From an uncultured Pseudomonadota bacterium (GTDB lineage Bacteria; Pseudomonadota; Gammaproteobacteria; Steroidobacterales; Steroidobacteraceae), in assembly GCA_903885195.1 (NCBI GenBank), contig CAISHQ010000112.1:1-58005 (forward strand): a stretch of 58,005 nt of DNA. The letters are read 5' to 3'. Under the pieces are notes generated by a model. It did not search any database and was not told the origin of the DNA. It saw nothing but the letters and a program-made list of their open reading frames with translations. The position numbers and the translations under genes were made by a program. Each line of letters starts with the position of its first letter. Position 1 is the stretch's first letter. This document shows positions 50,575 to 58,005 of the stretch, in pieces.

Positions 50575-50608
50575 GCGATGCGGGAAGCCCGTTGGGAGCG
50601 CTGCGACC

Positions 50609-52537
50609 ATGCCTGTGATCACGCTGCCGGATGGCAGCCAACGAACTTACGATCGGACCGTAACGGTGGCCGAGGTGGCCGCGAGCATCGGCGCTGGCCT
50701 CGCGCGCGCCGCACTTGCGGGCAAGGTGGCCGGCAAGTTGGTCGATACCTCGTTCCCAATTGTCGCGGACGCGCCGCTCGAGATCGTCACCGACAAGCAC
50801 CCCGATGCGCTTGAAGTGATCCGTCACTCAACCGCGCACCTGCTGGCTCAGGCAGTGCAGGCGCTCTTTCCTGAGGCCCAGGTCACCATCGGGCCCGTGA
50901 TCGACGACGGGTTTTATTACGACTTCTCGTACAAGCGGCCGTTCACGCCTGAAGATCTTGCCGCCATCGAGGCGAAGATGCAGGAGCTCGCGGCGGCCGA
51001 TCTCGGCGTGACTCGGCGCGAGATGCCGCGTGATGAGGCGGTGGGCTTTTTCAAGGGTCTCGGCGAGCACTACAAGGCCGAGATCATCGCCAGCATCCCG
51101 TCCAACGAACCCATCAGTCTCTATGGGCAGGGCGGTTGGGTCGATCTGTGCCGCGGTCCGCACGTGCCGAGCACGGGCAAGCTCAAAGTATTCAAGCTCA
51201 TGAAGGTCGCGGGCGCCTATTGGCGCGGCGATTCGCGCAACGAGATGCTGCAGCGCATCTACGGAACAGCGTGGACGAACGACAAAGACCTCAAGGACTA
51301 CCTGCACCGCCTCGAGGAGGCCGAGAAGCGCGACCATCGTCGCATCGGCCGCGAGCTCGATCTCTTCCACATGCAGGAAGAGGCGCCGGGAGCCGTGTTC
51401 TGGCATCCGAAGGGCTGGAGCGTGTTTCAGTCGCTCATCGGTTACATGCGCGACAAGCAGCGCGCTGCGGGCTTCCAGGAGGTCAACGGTCCTGAGTTGA
51501 TGGATCGAAGCCTGTGGGAAGCCTCGGGGCACTGGGAGAAGTTCGGCGAGAACATGTTCACGACGCAGACGCCCGACGAGCGCGTCTACGCCATCAAGCC
51601 GATGAACTGCCCGGGCCATGTGCAGATCTTCCGTCAGGGACTGCGCAGTTACCGCGATCTGCCGATCCGCTACGCCGAGTTCGGCAAGGTGCACCGCTAC
51701 GAGCCCTCGGGCGCGCTGCACGGGCTGATGCGGGTGCGGGCCTTCACCCAGGACGACGCGCACATCTTCGTGAGTCCGGAGCAGATCACGGCCGAGTCCG
51801 TGGCCGTGACTCGGCTGATCCTCGACATCTACAGTGACTTCGGTTTCGACGACGTGCGTATCAAGTTCTCCGACCGCCCCGAAAAGCGGGTCGGGTCCGA
51901 TGACATCTGGGACAAGGCCGAGGCCGCGCTCAAGGAGGCCGCGCGCGTGGCCGGCATCGACTACACCCTCAATCCGGGCGAGGGCGCGTTCTACGGGCCC
52001 AAGCTCGAATTCGTGCTGCGCGATGCGATCGGGCGCGACTGGCAGTGCGGCACCCTGCAGGTGGATCTGAACCTGCCCGGACGTCTCGGCGCGCACTACA
52101 TCGACGAGCACAGTCAGCGACAAACGCCGGTGATGCTCCACAGAGCGATTTTCGGCAGTCTGGAGCGGTTTTTCGGCATTTTGCTCGAACACCACGCCGG
52201 GAAACTGCCCACTTGGTTGGCGCCGACGCAGGTGGTCCTGCTCAGCATTACCGAGCGGCAGGACGCGTACCTCAATGAAGTTGCCGAAGTCCTTAAAAAT
52301 CAGGGGCTTCGGGTTGAAACTGACTTGCGTAACGAAAAGATCGGCTTTAAGATTCGCGAACACACGCTGCAACGCGTGCCATACCTATTGGTGGCGGGCG
52401 ACAAGGAAGTAGCGGCGCAACAGTTGTCCGTGCGTACCCGCAGCGGCAAGGATCTGGGTCAGATGTCCCCGCAAGCCTTCATTGAGCGGCTGGGCGTCGA
52501 ACTCGAGAGCCGCGGGCGCCGAACTTTGGAGGATTGA
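50609..52537 (+). CDS. thrS: Threonyl-tRNA synthetase
   Basis: The 642-residue class II synthetase has an N-terminal TGS domain ([23 protein letters not shown]), the editing domain with [10 protein letters not shown] (HxxxH), and the catalytic core with [18 protein letters not shown] and [13 protein letters not shown]-terminal anticodon-binding domain follows. It charges tRNA(Thr) and removes mischarged serine. In E. coli it represses its own translation through an operator in the leader; the short spacer after the tRNA-Val terminator offers little room for one. ATG 50609 is the canonical start. The GGAGG of infC lies within its last codons. Confidence 0.98.
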   Translation: MPVITLPDGSQRTYDRTVTVAEVAASIGAGLARAALAGKVAGKLVDTSFPIVADAPLEIVTDKHPDALEVIRHSTAHLLAQAVQALFPEAQVTIGPVIDDGFYYDFSYKRPFTPEDLAAIEAKMQELAAADLGVTRREMPRDEAVGFFKGLGEHYKAEIIASIPSNEPISLYGQGGWVDLCRGPHVPSTGKLKVFKLMKVAGAYWRGDSRNEMLQRIYGTAWTNDKDLKDYLHRLEEAEKRDHRRIGRELDLFHMQEEAPGAVFWHPKGWSVFQSLIGYMRDKQRAAGFQEVNGPELMDRSLWEASGHWEKFGENMFTTQTPDERVYAIKPMNCPGHVQIFRQGLRSYRDLPIRYAEFGKVHRYEPSGALHGLMRVRAFTQDDAHIFVSPEQITAESVAVTRLILDIYSDFGFDDVRIKFSDRPEKRVGSDDIWDKAEAALKEAARVAGIDYTLNPGEGAFYGPKLEFVLRDAIGRDWQCGTLQVDLNLPGRLGAHYIDEHSQRQTPVMLHRAIFGSLERFFGILLEHHAGKLPTWLAPTQVVLLSITERQDAYLNEVAEVLKNQGLRVETDLRNEKIGFKIREHTLQRVPYLLVAGDKEVAAQQLSVRTRSGKDLGQMSPQAFIERLGVELESRGRRTLED

Positions 52538-52543
52538 CGTATC
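52528..52543 (+). promoter_or_regulatory. Shine-Dalgarno and ATC start codon of infC
   Basis: GGAGG (52528-52532) is eight bases before ATC (52541-52543). The infC frame is bounded upstream by the stop codon at 52535-52537. No ATG, GTG or TTG lies in frame before GTG 52595, which would cut conserved residues. ATC fits the rule that IF3 genes use a start codon that IF3 itself rejects. Confidence 0.75.
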
Positions 52544-53062
52544 TCGACTGCAACGAAGCGCATACGGCGCAATGAGGACATCACGGCGCCGCAGGTGCGT
52601 GTGATCGCGGCAGATGGATCCCAAGCGGGGATCATGACGCGGTTTGAGGCTCTGCAACTCGCACAGTCCAGTGAACTGGACCTGGTCGAAGTCTCGCCGA
52701 TGGCCGAGCCGCCGGTGGTGCGCATCATGGACTTCGGGAAGTTCCTCTTCGAACAGAAGAAGAAAACCCACTCCGCGCAGAAGAAGCAGAAGCAGCAGCA
52801 AATCAAGGAAGTGAAGTTTCGTCCCGGTACGGAAGAGGCGGATTACCAAGTCAAACTGCGTAATCTCACCCGCTTCCTGACCGAGGGTGACAAGGCCAAG
52901 GTAACCCTGAGGTTCCGCGGCCGAGAAATGGCGCACCAAGAGATCGGGCGCCGTCTTCTCGATCGGTTGGTTCAAGACCTCGCCGCACAGGCGATGGTCG
53001 AGCAGAACCCGCTGATGGAGGGTCGGCAAATGGTCATGGTATTTGCGCCGAAGAAGAAGTGA
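52541..53062 (+). CDS. infC: Translation initiation factor IF-3
   Basis: The protein is 173 residues if read from ATC at 52541. It opens with a [17 protein letters not shown] segment typical of IF-3 N-termini. The N-domain ends with [13 protein letters not shown] and the linker is Lys-rich. The C-domain has [21 protein letters not shown] and [16 protein letters not shown]. It keeps the 30S subunit free and checks the start codon and initiator tRNA. Starting at GTG 52595 would remove 18 conserved residues. The non-standard start suggests IF3 represses its own translation, as in E. coli where the codon is ATT. Confidence 0.95.
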   Translation: MSTATKRIRRNEDITAPQVRVIAADGSQAGIMTRFEALQLAQSSELDLVEVSPMAEPPVVRIMDFGKFLFEQKKKTHSAQKKQKQQQIKEVKFRPGTEEADYQVKLRNLTRFLTEGDKAKVTLRFRGREMAHQEIGRRLLDRLVQDLAAQAMVEQNPLMEGRQMVMVFAPKKK

Positions 53063-53079
53063 GGCGCTGAGCCGAGTAG

Positions 53080-53151
53080 CCAACCCATGGTGGGTTGGCG
53101 CAAGGCCGGCACCTCCGCCCGTAGCGGGTTCGCAAGAACCCTGTGAACGGG
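53080..53151 (+). promoter_or_regulatory. Structured infC-rpmI spacer, candidate L20 regulatory site
   Basis: CCAACCCA (53080-53087) pairs with TGGGTTGG (53091-53098). Then CCCGT (53118-53122) pairs with ACGGG (53147-53151), enclosing GGGTTC (53126-53131) and GAACCC (53136-53141) closed by a GCAA tetraloop. In E. coli L20 represses rpmI-rplT from this same intergenic position. Confidence 0.5.
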
Positions 53152-53172
53152 GCCACAACAAGGAGATGAGCA

Positions 53173-53373
53173 ATGCCCAAGCTGAAAAGCAACCGGGCGG
53201 CAGCGAAGCGTTTTCGCAAAACGGCCAAGGGCTTCAAGTCCTACTCGGCCGGCCGCCGCCACAACCTCGGACACAAGCCCCGCAAGACCAAGCGCCAGCT
53301 GCGCTCGGGCGGGTCCAGTCTCGTTCACGAGAGCGACGTCGGCCGTTTGGCCCAGTTGCTGCCGAACGCCTAA
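53173..53373 (+). CDS. rpmI: 50S ribosomal protein L35
   Basis: The 66-residue basic protein is a full-length L35: MPKLKSNRAAAKRFRKTAKG, then RRHNLGHKPRKTKRQLR and a C-terminal VGRLAQLLPNA. AAGGAG lies ahead of the ATG, downstream of a structured spacer that may hold the L20 control site. It is followed by rplT after 23 bases. Confidence 0.97.
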   Translation: MPKLKSNRAAAKRFRKTAKGFKSYSAGRRHNLGHKPRKTKRQLRSGGSSLVHESDVGRLAQLLPNA

Positions 53374-53396
53374 CAGACACTCCGAGGTAATCGAAC

Positions 53397-53759
53397 ATGG
53401 CAAGAGTCAAACGTGGCGTGACCGCGGGTCGTCGTCACAAGAAAGTTCTCGGCAAGGCGAAGGGTTACTACAACGCCCGCCGCAAGGTCTATCGCACAGC
53501 CAAGCAGGCGGTCATCAAGGCCGGCCAGTACGCCTACAAGGGTCGTCGTCTCAAGAAGCGCGACTACCGTGCTCTGTGGATCCAGCGCATCAACGCGGCG
53601 GCGCGTGAAGTGGGCCTGTCCTACAGCCGCATGATGAATGGCCTGAAACTCGCGAACATCGAGATCGATCGCAAGATGCTGGCCGATATTGCCGTGCACG
53701 ACGCGGCGGCCTTCGGCGCGCTCGCCACCAAGGTCAAGGCAGCTCTCGGCATCGCCTGA
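53397..53759 (+). CDS. rplT: 50S ribosomal protein L20
   Basis: The 120-residue protein is a standard L20: [25 protein letters not shown] at the N-terminal rRNA-binding tail, then [24 protein letters not shown]. It is an early 23S rRNA assembly protein and, in E. coli, the repressor of its own operon. GAGG precedes the ATG. Confidence 0.98.
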   Translation: MARVKRGVTAGRRHKKVLGKAKGYYNARRKVYRTAKQAVIKAGQYAYKGRRLKKRDYRALWIQRINAAAREVGLSYSRMMNGLKLANIEIDRKMLADIAVHDAAAFGALATKVKAALGIA

Positions 53760-57205
<3,446 letters not shown>

Positions 57206-57223
57206 GACAGAGAAACCATCGTA

Positions 57224-57523
57224 ATGGCGTTGACGAAAGCAGAAATGGCCGAGGCGCTGTTCAACCAATTGGGTTTGAACAAGCGTGAGGCGCGCGAACT
57301 CGTCGATCTCTTCTTCGAAGAGGTCCGGGCCGCACTCTCGAGTGGCGCTCAGGTCAAGCTCTCAGGCTTTGGTAATTTCGATTTGCGGGACAAGAATCAG
57401 CGTCCCGGTCGCAATCCGAAGACCGGTGAGGAGATACCGATCAGCGCACGACGGGTGGTCACGTTCCGTCCGGGGCAAAAGTTGAAGGCACGCGTCGAAG
57501 CGTATGTTGGAAGCCAAGAATAA
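57224..57523 (+). CDS. ihfA: Integration host factor subunit alpha
   Basis: The 99-residue HU/IHF protein starts [23 protein letters not shown] and has the [13 protein letters not shown] helix and the arm [22 protein letters not shown]. With IhfB (38843-39145) it makes the DNA-bending IHF heterodimer. The pheT-ihfA-merR order is conserved. Its last 20 bases overlap the start of the next gene. Confidence 0.97.
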   Translation: MALTKAEMAEALFNQLGLNKREARELVDLFFEEVRAALSSGAQVKLSGFGNFDLRDKNQRPGRNPKTGEEIPISARRVVTFRPGQKLKARVEAYVGSQE

Positions 57524-57860
57524 CGACGAACTGCCGGCGATTCCCGGCAAGCGGTATTTCGCCATTGGTGAGGTGGCGGAGTTGTGCGGGGTCAAGGCGC
57601 ACGTGCTGCGCTATTGGGAACAGGAGTTCCCCCAGCTCAAGCCCGTCAAGCGGCGAGGCAACCGCCGCTATTACCAGCGCCAGGACGTGATCATCATTCG
57701 CCAGATCCGGGCGCTGCTGTACGAACAGGGTTTCACGATCGGCGGTGCCCGCAACAAGTTGCAGGGCGAAGAAGCGCGCAGTGATGTCACGCAGAGTCAG
57801 CAGATCGTGCGCCAGATGCGCATCGAACTCGAGGACATTCTGCGCATCCTGCGGCGCTGA
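57504..57860 (+). CDS. MerR-family transcriptional regulator
   Basis: The 118-residue protein has an N-terminal MerR winged helix: [27 protein letters not shown], then the wing [14 protein letters not shown] and a helix [25 protein letters not shown] short C-terminal helix for dimerisation follows. It has no metal-binding cysteine set beyond one Cys in the helix-turn-helix, so no ligand can be assigned. This small protein is regularly found immediately downstream of ihfA in gammaproteobacteria. The function is not established. Confidence 0.9.
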   Translation: MLEAKNNDELPAIPGKRYFAIGEVAELCGVKAHVLRYWEQEFPQLKPVKRRGNRRYYQRQDVIIIRQIRALLYEQGFTIGGARNKLQGEEARSDVTQSQQIVRQMRIELEDILRILRR

Positions 57861-57901
57861 TCGAGACGCGGTATCATCCGCGCGTAGGTTTCAAGGTCGG
57901 T

Positions 57902-57978
57902 CGGGACGTGGCGCAGCCTGGTAGCGCACTTGCATGGGGTGCAAGGGGTCCCGAGTTCAAATCTCGGCGTCCCGACCA
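57902..57978 (+). tRNA. tRNA-Pro (anticodon GGG)
   Basis: CGGGACG pairs with CGTCCCG in the acceptor stem, the anticodon GGG (57936-57938) lies in the loop ATGGGGT, the T-arm holds GAGTTCAAATCTC, and CCA is encoded. Total 77 bases. A TATCAT at 57872-57877 could be its -10 box, but no -35 is evident. Confidence 0.97.
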
Positions 57979-58005
57979 TTGGAACCTGACTACGGGTTGG
58001 CATGA

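Noticed and set aside
48845-50827. 660-codon antisense frame opposite the molybdoenzyme and tRNA-Val
   Set aside because: It runs through a tRNA gene and its promoter, and the plus-strand protein has all expected motifs.
57861-57901. Promoter for tRNA-Pro
   Set aside because: TATCAT at 57872 is a possible -10, but no -35 lies 16-18 bases upstream, so the site is not called.

Overview
The window is a contiguous stretch of GC-rich, gene-dense chromosome from a gammaproteobacterium. The evidence is housekeeping gene order: rimP-nusA-infB-rbfA-truB-rpsO-pnp, smc-zipA-ligA, gyrA-serC-pheA-aroA-cmk-rpsA-ihfB, and thrS-infC-rpmI-rplT-pheS-pheT-ihfA. ZipA, GluQ, the cysteine-poor DksA, the S9 peptidase and the PlpD-like patatin fit a lineage near Xanthomonadales/Nevskiales/Steroidobacterales. 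I cannot place it more finely from the sequence alone. I see no insertion sequence, prophage, integrase, CRISPR array or rRNA gene, and no gap of more than 300 bases without a gene.

Layout. 1-2319 (minus): a tight three-gene cluster of a sulfotransferase-like protein, a class IV aminotransferase and a DUF885 protein cut by the left edge. 2400-4553: a secreted S9 peptidase. 4565-13146: the transcription/translation operon rimP to pnp, behind a promoter and a leader with two terminator-like hairpins. 13161-15389 (minus): gluQ, dksA and queF. 15481-21992: smc, zipA, ligA. 22032-23156 (minus): a PpiC-type lipoprotein and BolA, divergent from yciO (23178). 23908-27466: trpS, scpA, scpB and a divergent RluB-like gene. 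27438-29724 (minus): ubiG, a squalene/phytoene-synthase-fold pseudoenzyme and a YciK-like SDR, all with 4-base overlaps. 29804-39145: gyrA, serC, pheA, aroA, cmk, rpsA, ihfB. 39261-46010: comEA-like, galU, patatin (minus), acyl-CoA dehydrogenase, ppa, tRNA-Asn (minus), class I aminotransferase (minus). 46077-50434: uvrB coupled to an orphan molybdenum hydroxylase subunit. 50458-57978: tRNA-Val, the thrS-to-ihfA translation operon, a MerR-like gene and tRNA-Pro.

How the genes work together. Most encode information processing: ribosome assembly, initiation factors IF2 and IF3, three aminoacyl-tRNA synthetases, RNA decay, and chromosome segregation (both SMC and ScpAB). They are joined by aromatic and serine amino acid synthesis and nucleotide kinase functions. 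Several operons show signs of autoregulation: infC probably starts with ATC, and the infC-rpmI spacer, the rpsA leader and the rimP leader are all structured.

The window is largely ordinary core genome. I did not find a clear new multi-gene system. The strongest leads are the sulfotransferase-like/aminotransferase pair, the pseudoenzyme in the ubiG operon, a TrpRS with an iron-sulfur-type cysteine motif, and an RluB-like protein whose catalytic motif is altered. All functional calls rest on reading motifs and gene order by eye; no database search was run.
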